64,000 nt of DNA. Origin: Mariniflexile maritimum. GTDB lineage: Bacteria; Bacteroidota; Bacteroidia; Flavobacteriales; Flavobacteriaceae. The notes beneath the pieces were generated by a model, which did not search any database, was not told the origin of the DNA, and saw only the letters and a list, made by a program, of their open reading frames with translations. Positions 34,791 to 42,461 of the stretch are shown here, one piece after another; the stretch's first letter is position 1, and every line of letters begins with the position of its first letter. The DNA is taken from positions 124,001 to 188,000 of the forward strand of contig NZ_WRPN01000002.1 in NCBI RefSeq assembly GCF_009746565.1, read 5' to 3'. The translations under genes were made by a program, and so were the position numbers.

Positions 34791-35843
34791 ATGATTACAT
34801 CCCTACATAAACGCGAAAGCGAATTAGCAAATAGCAAACGACAATTAGAAATTTTATCAAACGGCATCTTCAAACAAGGCGAATTGCCCACCTTTAAACA
34901 GAAAATATCCGAAACGGGCCAATTTCCTTTAAGGGCAAAAAAATTAGAGATTTTACAAATAAATCTAGGTTACATGTGCAATCAGGTTTGCGAACATTGC
35001 CATGTAGATGCAGGTCCCGACCGTAAAGAGATTATGACCCCAGAAACCATGCTGCAATGTTTGGAGGTTATAAAAAGTACGGGGGCACATACGCTCGATT
35101 TAACGGGTGGCGCCCCCGAAATGAACCCAAATTTTCGTTGGTTTGTAGATGAAGCTTATAAAGCAGGCATCAAAGATTTTATTGTACGTTCCAATTTAAC
35201 CATTTTGCAGACCAATAAAAAGTACCATGATTTACCAGGGTTTTTTAAAAAACACAATATCCATGTGGTAAGCTCGATGCCCCATTGGACCCGTGGAAAA
35301 ACCGATAAGCAGCGTGGTGATGGCGTTTTCGACAAATCCATAAAAGCATTAAAAGAACTTAACGCCATAGGATACGGCATGCCAGATAGCCCATTGCGCT
35401 TGGATTTGGTTTACAATCCTTCGGGGGCGTTTTTACCCAGCAATCAAAAATCATTGGAAAAAGACTTTAAAAAAGCATTATTTGACGATTTTAACATTCA
35501 TTTCCACCATTTATTCGCCATTACAAATTTACCCATTAGCAGGTTTTTGGATTATTTGATTGCTTCCGAAAACTATGAAGATTATATGTGTGCCTTGGTA
35601 GAAGCCTACAATCCTTCCGCAGTAAAAAACGTGATGTGCACCAATACCCTTTCGGTAAGTTGGGACGGTTTTCTGTACGATTGCGATTTCAACCAAATGT
35701 TGCAGCTGCCCGTTAATAGCAAGGTAAAGCACATTTCTGAATATAACGAACACTTACTGGAAGGCCGCACCATAGTAACCTCGCAACATTGCTATGGGTG
35801 TACCGCAGGTGCAGGCAGTAGTTGCCAAGGCACGCTTGCTTAA
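34791..35843 (+). CDS. arsS: Arsenosugar biosynthesis radical SAM protein ArsS
   Basis: A 350-residue radical SAM enzyme. The [4Fe-4S] motif CNQVCEHC (C63, C67, C70) sits after LEILQINLGYM, with the SAM GGAPEMNP motif near residue 107. C283, C298 (CTNTLSVSWDGFLYDC) and the C-terminal CYGC-x7-C (C334, C337, C345) form a SPASM/twitch-like auxiliary site. Established for ArsS: it transfers the 5'-deoxyadenosyl group of SAM to dimethylarsenite, giving 5'-deoxy-5'-dimethylarsinoyl-adenosine. Some family members are selenoproteins; I see only Cys codons and no in-frame TGA. Its 3' end abuts the rhodanese gene (13 bp gap). Confidence 0.9.
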   Translation: MITSLHKRESELANSKRQLEILSNGIFKQGELPTFKQKISETGQFPLRAKKLEILQINLGYMCNQVCEHCHVDAGPDRKEIMTPETMLQCLEVIKSTGAHTLDLTGGAPEMNPNFRWFVDEAYKAGIKDFIVRSNLTILQTNKKYHDLPGFFKKHNIHVVSSMPHWTRGKTDKQRGDGVFDKSIKALKELNAIGYGMPDSPLRLDLVYNPSGAFLPSNQKSLEKDFKKALFDDFNIHFHHLFAITNLPISRFLDYLIASENYEDYMCALVEAYNPSAVKNVMCTNTLSVSWDGFLYDCDFNQMLQLPVNSKVKHISEYNEHLLEGRTIVTSQHCYGCTAGAGSSCQGTLA

Positions 35844-35856
35844 AAGGAATGGTTCC

Positions 35857-36351
35857 ATGAAAAAAACAGCACTTTACATCGCACTTTTAATAACAACCGT
35901 TGGGTTTTCACAACAGTCGTTATCGCAGCTTTTAAAAAAGTACAACACCGGGGCCGTTCCCTATATTTCGGCTGAAGATTTATCACGGCTCGAAAACAAC
36001 GTTGTTCTTTTAGATGCCAGAGAACCCAAGGAATATAAAGTGAGCCATTTAAAAAACGCGCTGCACGTAGGGTATGATGATTTTGATATCGCTTTGGTAA
36101 AAAAACAAGTTCCCAATAAAAAGCAAAAAATAATCGTGTATTGTTCATTGGGTGTTCGCTCGGAAGTTGTTGGCATGAAACTAAAAGCAGCCGGATATAC
36201 CAATATACAAAACCTATACGGCGGAATTTTTGAATGGAAAAACCAAAACTTTAAGGTCTATGATGCTTCCGAAAAGGAAACGGAAAACATCCACGCTTAC
36301 TCTAAAAGCTGGAGCAAATGGCTTTTAAAGGGCACAAAGGTTTATAATTAA
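35857..36351 (+). CDS. Exported rhodanese-like protein
   Basis: A 164-residue protein with a signal peptide (MKKTALYIALLITTVGFSQQ). The rhodanese domain has NVVLLDAREPKEYKVSHLKNA and the active-site loop VYCSLGVRS, which keeps the catalytic Cys and Arg. It would transfer sulfur in the periplasm or on the outer membrane. The frame is open to 35794, overlapping arsS, but I choose the ATG at 35857, because it creates the signal peptide. Rhodanese genes recur next to arsS in such loci; a thiol/arsenic chemistry role is inference. The glycosyltransferase starts 20 bp later. Confidence 0.85.
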   Translation: MKKTALYIALLITTVGFSQQSLSQLLKKYNTGAVPYISAEDLSRLENNVVLLDAREPKEYKVSHLKNALHVGYDDFDIALVKKQVPNKKQKIIVYCSLGVRSEVVGMKLKAAGYTNIQNLYGGIFEWKNQNFKVYDASEKETENIHAYSKSWSKWLLKGTKVYN

Positions 36352-36371
36352 CACAACAAAACGAGGTATGT

Positions 36372-37055
36372 ATGGGACTTTTTAATACCAAGGACACCAA
36401 TGATGATAACGAGGCCGTTTTCGATTTTCATTTTCCAACTTCCAAAAAAGCCATAATTATTTTTGTGCGAAACCCCGAATTGGGCACCTGCAAAACCCGT
36501 TTGGCTAAAACCATAGGCAATGAGGCAGCCTTACATATTTATAAATTCCTGCTTCAGCACACGGCCACGGTTACGGCATCATTAAGTGCCGATAAATATG
36601 TGTTTTATTCGGAAAAAATAAAAAAAAACGACCTTTGGGATGATGCGGTGTTTATAAAAAAACTTCAAACCGGTGCCAATTTGGGCGTTCGAATGGAAAA
36701 TGCTTTCATCGATCTTTTTCAGTTGGGATACCAGAAAGTCGTTATCATAGGCAGCGATTTACTGGATCTTGAACCCAATCACTTAAATCAGGCTTTCGAT
36801 AAATTAAATGAGTACGATGTGGTTATCGGGCCCGCAAAAGATGGAGGTTATTACCTTTTGGGCCTATCAAAACCAACGGCCTGTTTGTTTCAAAACAAGC
36901 CCTGGAGCGAACCCCGTTTATTGGAAGTAACATTGAAGGAATTAAGCCAAAAAAACGTATCTTTCAGCCTGCTTGAGGTATTAAACGACCTTGATACTTT
37001 TGAAGATATAAAACACTATCCCCAACTTAAAAAATTCTACACTCAACATGATTAA
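36372..37055 (+). CDS. DUF2064/CofC-like glycosyltransferase of arsenosugar loci
   Basis: A 227-residue GT-A-like nucleotidyl/glycosyltransferase. The N-terminal nucleotide loop is IIFVRNPELGTCKTRLAKTIG (about residue 32), and the core has IIGSDLLDLEPNHLNQAF (metal-site Asp) and IGPAKDGGYYLLGL, both signatures of the DUF2064 family (NCBI TIGR04282-type). These proteins occur in arsenosugar clusters and are presumed to act on the sugar part. The last 8 bases overlap the start of the nucleoside phosphorylase, so they are translationally coupled. Confidence 0.87.
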   Translation: MGLFNTKDTNDDNEAVFDFHFPTSKKAIIIFVRNPELGTCKTRLAKTIGNEAALHIYKFLLQHTATVTASLSADKYVFYSEKIKKNDLWDDAVFIKKLQTGANLGVRMENAFIDLFQLGYQKVVIIGSDLLDLEPNHLNQAFDKLNEYDVVIGPAKDGGYYLLGLSKPTACLFQNKPWSEPRLLEVTLKELSQKNVSFSLLEVLNDLDTFEDIKHYPQLKKFYTQHD

Positions 37056-37860
37056 AGAAATTGAAGAAACTGTAAGCTACCTGCAACATAAAGGATTTGA
37101 AAACCCCAAAATTGGCATCATTTTAGGTACAGGCCTCGAACAACTTGTTGAAGAAATAACCATACAGCACGAAGTAAGTTATAACCACATCCCAAATTTC
37201 CCAACGGCCACGGTTGAGTTCCACAAGGGAAAATTGATCTACGGCATTTTAGAAGGGAAAAAGGTTGTTGTAATGCAAGGGCGCTTTCACCTATACGAAG
37301 GGTACTCGTTGCAAGACGTTACCTACCCCGTTCGAATCATGGAAAAATTGGGCATCAAAACATTACTGGTATCCAATGCTGCCGGTGCCATAAACCTCAA
37401 CTTTAAAAAAGGGGAACTCATGCTTATTGACGATCACATCAATTTGCAAGGAAGTTCGCCTCTGGCATTTAAAGGCGTTGAGTTTTTGGGCGAACGTTTT
37501 ACCGATATGAGTGCGCCTTATGATGCCGAAATAAATTCAAAATTCAAAGCCATTGCAAAAAACCACCACATTACCTTGCACCAGGGCGTTTATGCCAGCG
37601 TAGTAGGCCCACAATTGGAAACCCGTGCAGAATACCGCATGCTAAAAACCATGGGTGCCGATGCAGTGGGCATGAGTACCGTACCGGAAATTATTGTGGC
37701 AAACCACCTAAAACTATGTGTGGCCGCTGTGTCTGTTTTAACTGATGAGTGCGACCCCAACCATTTAAAGCCCGTTGATATCAATGAAATTATTGCCATG
37801 GCAAAAAAAGCAGAACCCGATATGATTACGCTCTTTAAAGAATTAATAAAACTGTTGTAA
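37048..37860 (+). CDS. Purine nucleoside phosphorylase with Asp at the base-selecting position
   Basis: A 270-residue phosphorylase of the trimeric PNP/MTAP family. The phosphate and ribose residues are visible in GRFHLYEGYSL (residue 78), VSNAAGAINLNFKKG, GPQLETRAEYR (E191) and GMSTVPE. The residue equal to human PNP Asn243 is Asp here (D233 in VLTDECDP, codon at 37744). Human N243D, and MTAP by nature, accept 6-aminopurines, so adenine nucleosides are likely substrates. In context I infer phosphorolysis of the dimethylarsinoyl-adenosine made by ArsS. It overlaps the upstream gene by 8 bp. Confidence 0.88.
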   Translation: MIKEIEETVSYLQHKGFENPKIGIILGTGLEQLVEEITIQHEVSYNHIPNFPTATVEFHKGKLIYGILEGKKVVVMQGRFHLYEGYSLQDVTYPVRIMEKLGIKTLLVSNAAGAINLNFKKGELMLIDDHINLQGSSPLAFKGVEFLGERFTDMSAPYDAEINSKFKAIAKNHHITLHQGVYASVVGPQLETRAEYRMLKTMGADAVGMSTVPEIIVANHLKLCVAAVSVLTDECDPNHLKPVDINEIIAMAKKAEPDMITLFKELIKLL

Positions 37861-37863
37861 AAC

Positions 37864-38766
37864 TTGGAAAAATACATTGAAGTTATAAAAAAATCCTATT
37901 CTGGCTATTGGAACTACCTAAAGCACGAGCTAATCTCAATCAACCATTGGGATAATTTCTTTTATGGCCTAATCGTTATATCCTTCATTGTTTGGTTTTT
38001 GGAAATTATTTTTCCGTGGCGTAAGCAACAATCCATTTTCAGGAAAGATTTTTGGCTCGATACGTTCTATATGTTTTTTAATTTCTTTATATTGAATTTA
38101 ATTGTGTTGATCGCCCTATCCAATACGGCTTCGGAACTATTTAAAGATGCTTTAAAAACTATTGGAATATCCTTTTCAAGCCTCCAATTATTTGATGTGG
38201 ACGATTTACCAAAATGGCTGGGGCTGTTCGTTTTCTTCATCGTAACAGATTTTATACAATGGAACACCCACCGCTTATTGCACCGCATCCCTTTTTTATG
38301 GAATTTCCATAAGGTACACCATTCTGTAAAAGAAATGGGTTTTGCGGCCCACCTGCGCTACCATTGGATGGAACCCATAGTCTATAAATCGCTTTTGTAC
38401 ATACCCATAGCCGTTATTGGCGGTTTTGATGCGCAAGATGTGGCCATGGTGCACTTTTTCGCCTTAACCGTGGGCCATTTAAACCATGCCAACCTAGGTT
38501 GGGATTATGGCATTTTAAAATACGTGTTCAATAACCCAAAAATGCATATTTGGCATCATGTAAAAGAACTTCCCAAAAACAAGAAGTTTGGGATAAACTA
38601 CGGATTGACCTTGAGTATCTGGGATTATATTTTTAAAACAAACCATGTTCCGTACAACGGAAGGGATATTGAACTGGGATTTGAAGGCGATGAAACCTTT
38701 CCAAGCGATTTTATAGCTCAAGAATTATATCCATGGAACAAGCATGGCTTCAATAAAAAAGCATGA
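37864..38766 (+). CDS. Sterol desaturase/fatty-acid hydroxylase family membrane protein
   Basis: A 300-residue integral membrane protein with about four to five helices: residues 30-55, 75-95, 115-135 and 190-220. The di-iron His boxes are HRLLH (about 138), HKVHH (about 150), HFFALTVGHLNH (about 203) and HIWHH (about 231), in normal order for the family. Such enzymes hydroxylate or desaturate lipids. The start is a TTG at 37864, 3 bp after the phosphorylase. Its presence in the arsenosugar cluster could mean an arsenolipid or a membrane-bound oxidation; unproven. Confidence 0.9.
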   Translation: MEKYIEVIKKSYSGYWNYLKHELISINHWDNFFYGLIVISFIVWFLEIIFPWRKQQSIFRKDFWLDTFYMFFNFFILNLIVLIALSNTASELFKDALKTIGISFSSLQLFDVDDLPKWLGLFVFFIVTDFIQWNTHRLLHRIPFLWNFHKVHHSVKEMGFAAHLRYHWMEPIVYKSLLYIPIAVIGGFDAQDVAMVHFFALTVGHLNHANLGWDYGILKYVFNNPKMHIWHHVKELPKNKKFGINYGLTLSIWDYIFKTNHVPYNGRDIELGFEGDETFPSDFIAQELYPWNKHGFNKKA

Positions 38767-39641
38767 AAAACTTCAAGCATAGTGCTATCTTCTTAGTAAT
38801 TGCAGCGTGTTTGTGCACTGAAGGTGTTATTGCAACTGCTTTTGTAAAATGCGATGATAAAGCCGAAAAAGATACCGTTACAATAACTATTGATAACGTT
38901 GAAGCTTTTGGAGAAAAAAGCACTTTTAAAATAAGTATTTTGGAAGATAACATTCCAACCGAAGGGTTTAATCAAACAACGAAACGGGTTGTTGAAACGC
39001 ACCAACTTTGGAACGAATTGCTGCAAAACCATGTTTCCAACAACGGGATTGTTAATTACAGGTCGTTTAAAACGGAGCACAAAAAATTGCGCGATTACAT
39101 GTATGCTTTAAGTTTGTTTAAATCGAACGAAGGGTTTCAATCTATTTCAAGAGAAGAAACATTGGCCTTTTGGATAAACGCCTACAATGCCTTGACCATC
39201 GACTTGATTTTACGAAATTATCCCTTAAAAAGTATTAAGGATATTAAAGAGCCTTGGGGCCAACGTTTATGGAAATTAGGCGAAACTTGGTATGATTTGA
39301 ATGAAATCGAACACCAAATTCTTCGTAAAATGGATGAACCACGTATTCATTTTGCCATTGTTTGCGCTTCGGTTTCTTGTCCTAAATTATTAAATGAGGC
39401 ATATACCGCCAAAAACTTAGAGTTCCAACTTACAAAAGCCACTAAAGATTTTTTAAGTGAGAAGGAAAGGAATATAATTACGCCCAACGCCATTCAGATA
39501 TCAAAAATATTTCAATGGTTTGCCAAAGATTTTAAACAAAACGGCGGTATCATTGATTTTATAAACCAATATACTGAAGTTAAGATTTTTAAAAACGCCA
39601 AAAAAAGTTATAAAGACTATAATTGGGATTTGAATGAGTAA
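38763..39641 (+). CDS. DUF547-domain exported protein
   Basis: A 292-residue protein with an N-terminal hydrophobic leader (HSAIFLVIAACLCTEGVIATAF), probably exported. Residues about 90-290 are a DUF547 domain: ETLAFWINAYNALTIDLIL, WYDLNEIEHQILR, HFAIVCASVSCPKLLNEAY and IFQWFAKDFK. The Cys and His of the VCASVSCP segment suggest a transglutaminase/papain-like fold, but function is unknown. It overlaps the desaturase gene by 4 bp (ATGA) and the next glycosyltransferase by 8 bp. Confidence 0.88.
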   Translation: MKNFKHSAIFLVIAACLCTEGVIATAFVKCDDKAEKDTVTITIDNVEAFGEKSTFKISILEDNIPTEGFNQTTKRVVETHQLWNELLQNHVSNNGIVNYRSFKTEHKKLRDYMYALSLFKSNEGFQSISREETLAFWINAYNALTIDLILRNYPLKSIKDIKEPWGQRLWKLGETWYDLNEIEHQILRKMDEPRIHFAIVCASVSCPKLLNEAYTAKNLEFQLTKATKDFLSEKERNIITPNAIQISKIFQWFAKDFKQNGGIIDFINQYTEVKIFKNAKKSYKDYNWDLNE

Positions 39642-40383
39642 TATTTCCGTTATCATACCCATTCTTAATGAAGCGCAAACAATAGGGACTTTGCTCAACC
39701 ATATTTTGGAAACTGCTTCAAACGACAACATTCTGGAAATTATTGTAGTGGACGGCGGAAGCACTGATGGTTCGATAAAAAGCGTTAAAACCTTTGCATC
39801 GCGGTATAACAAGTTGCAGCGTATCGAAACACCTTCGGATACACTAAAAGCGATTCAGATAAGGTGCATCCTTTCTGAAAAGGGAAGGGCCAAACAAATG
39901 AATTTTGGTGCCCAACATGCTCATGGAACCATTCTTTATTTTTTGCACGCCGATTCTTTTCCGCCTAAAAATTTTGATAAGTACATTTTGGAAGTAGTCG
40001 AAAAAGGCAGAGAAGCAGGTTGTTTTATCATGAAATTTGATAGCCAACATTGGTGGTTAACATTGGCTGGGTTTTTAACCAAATTAAACTGGAAAGCGTG
40101 CAGGGGTGGCGACCAAAGTTTGTTCATTACCAAAGCATTGTTCAACAAAATAGGGGGTTACAACGAGAGTTTTACTATTTACGAAGATAACGACTTAATA
40201 GCCAAATTATATAAAATCAAGCAATTTACGGTCATTCAAAGATGGCTTACCACTTCGGCCCGTCGTTACCAAATAAATGGTGTTTGGAAATTGCAATATC
40301 ATTTCATGGTCATCCATATCAAGAAAAGTTTGGGCGCTTCCCCCAGTAGTTTAACGGCCTACTATAAAAAACACATCGTTTGA
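39634..40383 (+). CDS. Arsenosugar biosynthesis glycosyltransferase, MftF-like (GT2)
   Basis: A 249-residue GT2-type glycosyltransferase. The N-terminal SVIIPILNEAQTIGTLL and IVVDGGSTDGSI (nucleotide-sugar binding) and the DxD-like LHADSFPP are visible, and the C-terminal YEDNDLIAKLY block supplies the ED acidic pair. This matches the TIGR04283-type family named for its place next to ArsS. The segment RIETPSDTLKAIQIRCILSE around residues 70-90 looks like an insertion before GRAKQMNFGAQHA. It ends the cluster; a terminator follows at 40475-40506. Confidence 0.88.
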   Translation: MSNISVIIPILNEAQTIGTLLNHILETASNDNILEIIVVDGGSTDGSIKSVKTFASRYNKLQRIETPSDTLKAIQIRCILSEKGRAKQMNFGAQHAHGTILYFLHADSFPPKNFDKYILEVVEKGREAGCFIMKFDSQHWWLTLAGFLTKLNWKACRGGDQSLFITKALFNKIGGYNESFTIYEDNDLIAKLYKIKQFTVIQRWLTTSARRYQINGVWKLQYHFMVIHIKKSLGASPSSLTAYYKKHIV

Positions 40384-40474
40384 CCGCCAAAACAGCTGCT
40401 GTTTTCACAACTTCTTTCAGAATATATTACAAGTGTAGCTTAACTAACTTTACTATTTTTTATCGATAAAAAAA

Positions 40475-40506
40475 CCCTTAAACAATTGGTTTTAATTGTT
40501 TAAGGG
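40475..40506. terminator. Terminator of tRNA-Leu and possible end of the arsenosugar cluster
   Basis: Perfect 13-bp arms CCCTTAAACAATT (40475-40487) and AATTGTTTAAGGG (40494-40506). On the minus strand it is followed by seven Ts, placing it after the tRNA; it can also stop the plus-strand operon. Confidence 0.8.
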
Positions 40507-40513
40507 CTAAAAG

Positions 40514-40593
40514 TACTCAAGGTGGGAATCGAACCCACACTCCGAAGAACCGGATTTTGAATCCGGCGCGTCTACCAATTCCGCCACTTGAGC
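40514..40593 (-). tRNA. tRNA-Leu (anticodon CAA)
   Basis: The minus strand folds as a class II tRNA: acceptor GCTCAAG with CTTGAGT (G1-T72 wobble), D arm AATTGGTAGAC, anticodon stem CCGGA/TCCGG with loop TTCAAAA, variable arm TTCTTCGGAGT and T arm GTGGGTTCGATTCCCAC. CCA is not encoded. CAA reads the Leu codon TTG. Confidence 0.96.
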
Positions 40594-40606
40594 TTGTTTC
40601 GGACAG

Positions 40607-40636
40607 CAAAAATATATATTTTTTCTATATTTTCAA
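40607..40636 (-). promoter_or_regulatory. Promoter of tRNA-Leu
   Basis: Minus strand TTG (40636-40634), 19 bp, TATTTTTG (40614-40607), 14 bp before the tRNA 5' end. A good consensus match. Confidence 0.75.
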
Positions 40637-40679
40637 TAAAAATACTCAGTAATATACTTTTTAGGTTGAAATAAATGTA

Positions 40680-40687
40680 TAAATTTG
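40680..40687 (+). promoter_or_regulatory. Candidate -7 box of prs
   Basis: TAAATTTG, about 53 bp before the prs start. No clear -33 at the usual spacing. Confidence 0.4.
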
Positions 40688-40740
40688 CACCTCGTTAAAA
40701 CGAAGCGTATCCTTTTGTACTCTAAAACAACACGTTAACT

Positions 40741-41682
40741 ATGCCAATTGTTATTACCGAAGCTAAAATTTTTGCATGCACGCAAAGCAAGGCACTTGGT
40801 GAAAGAATAGCCAAAGCTTTTGGTGCCGAATTGGGCAACGTTATTACCTCTACTTATAGCGATGGCGAATTTCAGCCTTCGTATGAAGAATCGATTAGGG
40901 GAACACGTATTTTTATTATCGGCTCCACAAATCCTGGGCCAGAAAACTTAATGGAAATGCTGTTGATGATTGATGCTGCAAAACGCGCCTCGGCAAGACA
41001 TATTACCGCCGTTTTACCTTATTTTGGGTGGGCAAGACAAGACAGAAAAGATAAACCACGCGTACCTATTGCCGCAAAACTGGTAGCAAAAATGTTGGAA
41101 GCCGCAGGGGCAACCCGCATTATTACCATGGATTTGCACGCAGACCAAATTCAAGGGTTTTTTGAAAAACCAGTAGATCATTTATTTGCATCTACCATTT
41201 TCTTGCCTTACTTGCAAAACCTGAACTTGGATAACTTAACCATTGCATCGCCGGATATGGGAGGTTCAAAAAGGGCTTATGCTTATTCTAAAGCTTTGGA
41301 ATGTGATGTGGTAATATGCTATAAGCAACGCGCAAAGGCCAACATCATTTCGCACATGGAATTGATTGGCGATGTTACCGGAAAAAATGTGGTTTTGGTT
41401 GACGACATGGTTGATACTGCCGGTACTTTAACAAAAGCAGCCGACTTAATGATGGAGCGCGGAGCACTAAGCGTTAGGGCCATTTGTACCCACCCCATTT
41501 TGTCTGGCAATGCGTATGAAAATTTAAAAAAATCGAAATTAGAAGAACTTATCGTAACCGATTCCATACCCGTTAAACCATTAAGCGATAAAATAAAGGT
41601 GTTAACCTGCGCCAATTTATTTGCCGAGGTTATGGAAAAGGTTCATAATAACAAATCAATCAGTTCGCAATTTGTGATGTAA
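40741..41682 (+). CDS. prs: Ribose-phosphate pyrophosphokinase
   Basis: A 313-residue class I PRPP synthase: ribose 5-phosphate plus ATP to PRPP, feeding nucleotides, NAD, His and Trp. Signatures: YSDGEFQPSYEESIRGT (about 39), PYFGWARQDRKDKPRVPIAAK (ATP flap region, about 95), MDLHADQIQGFF, the PRPP loop VLVDDMVDTAGTLTKAAD (about 219) and ISHMELIGDV. All catalytic blocks are intact. It precedes rplY by 73 bp; an adjacent prs-rplY-pth gene order is typical. Confidence 0.97.
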   Translation: MPIVITEAKIFACTQSKALGERIAKAFGAELGNVITSTYSDGEFQPSYEESIRGTRIFIIGSTNPGPENLMEMLLMIDAAKRASARHITAVLPYFGWARQDRKDKPRVPIAAKLVAKMLEAAGATRIITMDLHADQIQGFFEKPVDHLFASTIFLPYLQNLNLDNLTIASPDMGGSKRAYAYSKALECDVVICYKQRAKANIISHMELIGDVTGKNVVLVDDMVDTAGTLTKAADLMMERGALSVRAICTHPILSGNAYENLKKSKLEELIVTDSIPVKPLSDKIKVLTCANLFAEVMEKVHNNKSISSQFVM

Positions 41683-41755
41683 AAGCCCCCTTCCAGCATC
41701 GCCAAAAGGGTAGAAAAAAAAGGAATATTATTAATAATCAATAAATAAATTTTAA

Positions 41756-42382
41756 ATGAAATCAATTACAATCAACGGATCTCAAAGAGAAAGCGTGGGC
41801 AAAAAAGCAACAAAAGCCTTGCGTAATGCTGGTCAGGTTCCTTGCGTATTATACGGAGGAGATAAGCCAGTTCATTTTTATGCAGAAGAACTTAGCTTCT
41901 CAAACCTAGTATATACACCAAATGCGCACACAGTTGTAATTGCGTTAAACACGGGTGAAAAGTACAGTGCCATTTTGCAAGACATCCAGTTTCATCCGGT
42001 AACCGATAAAATTTTACACGTAGATTTTTACCAACTGTTCGATGATAAAGAAATTACCATGGAAATCCCAATCAGTTTTATTGGAAACTCCCGTGGTGTT
42101 AAAAACGGTGGTGTATTGCGTAAAAACCGTCGTAGTTTGCGTGTTAAGGCATTACCTGCAAACCTGCCCGATTTTATTGAAGCCGATATCACGCCACTTA
42201 AAATTGGTAGCAAACTTTATATCACGGCATTGCAGAACGATGCCTACAGATTCATGCACCCAGACAACACGGTTGTGTGTCTCGTAAGACGTTCAAGAGC
42301 TTCGGTGGATGCATTTGATGAAGAAGAAGAAGAGGCAGCAGCAGAAGCAGCAGCAGCCGAGGAAGCAGCCGCTCAAGAATAA
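41756..42382 (+). CDS. rplY: Ribosomal protein bL25 (general stress Ctc type)
   Basis: A 208-residue 5S-rRNA-binding ribosomal protein. The N-terminal L25 domain ([47 protein letters not shown]) is followed by the Ctc TL5 domain ([23 protein letters not shown]-type text, [11 protein letters not shown]). The protein ends in an acidic/alanine tail coded by a GAAGAAGAA...GCAGCAGCA tract, common in this family. It is followed by its own terminator and then pth. Confidence 0.95.
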   Translation: MKSITINGSQRESVGKKATKALRNAGQVPCVLYGGDKPVHFYAEELSFSNLVYTPNAHTVVIALNTGEKYSAILQDIQFHPVTDKILHVDFYQLFDDKEITMEIPISFIGNSRGVKNGGVLRKNRRSLRVKALPANLPDFIEADITPLKIGSKLYITALQNDAYRFMHPDNTVVCLVRRSRASVDAFDEEEEEAAAEAAAAEEAAAQE

Positions 42383-42405
42383 AACGCTTTTAAATTAAAT
42401 ATAGG

Positions 42406-42436
42406 AAGCATTCTGATTAATTCAGGATGCTTTTTT
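42406..42436 (+). terminator. Terminator of rplY
   Basis: AAGCATTCTGA (42406-42416) pairs with TCAGGATGCTT (42422-42432), one G-T pair, then a T-run. Confidence 0.8.
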
Positions 42437-42461
42437 ATTTTTACCAAAAAAAGACATACAA

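Noticed and set aside
34363-40383. Mycofactocin-type cluster (MftF and CofC-like names)
   Set aside because: No MftA, MftB or MftC partners; the arsS and peroxidase-like neighbours indicate arsenosugar families instead.
42300-42380. GAA/GCA trinucleotide tract as a microsatellite
   Set aside because: It codes the acidic-alanine tail usual in Ctc-type bL25 proteins.
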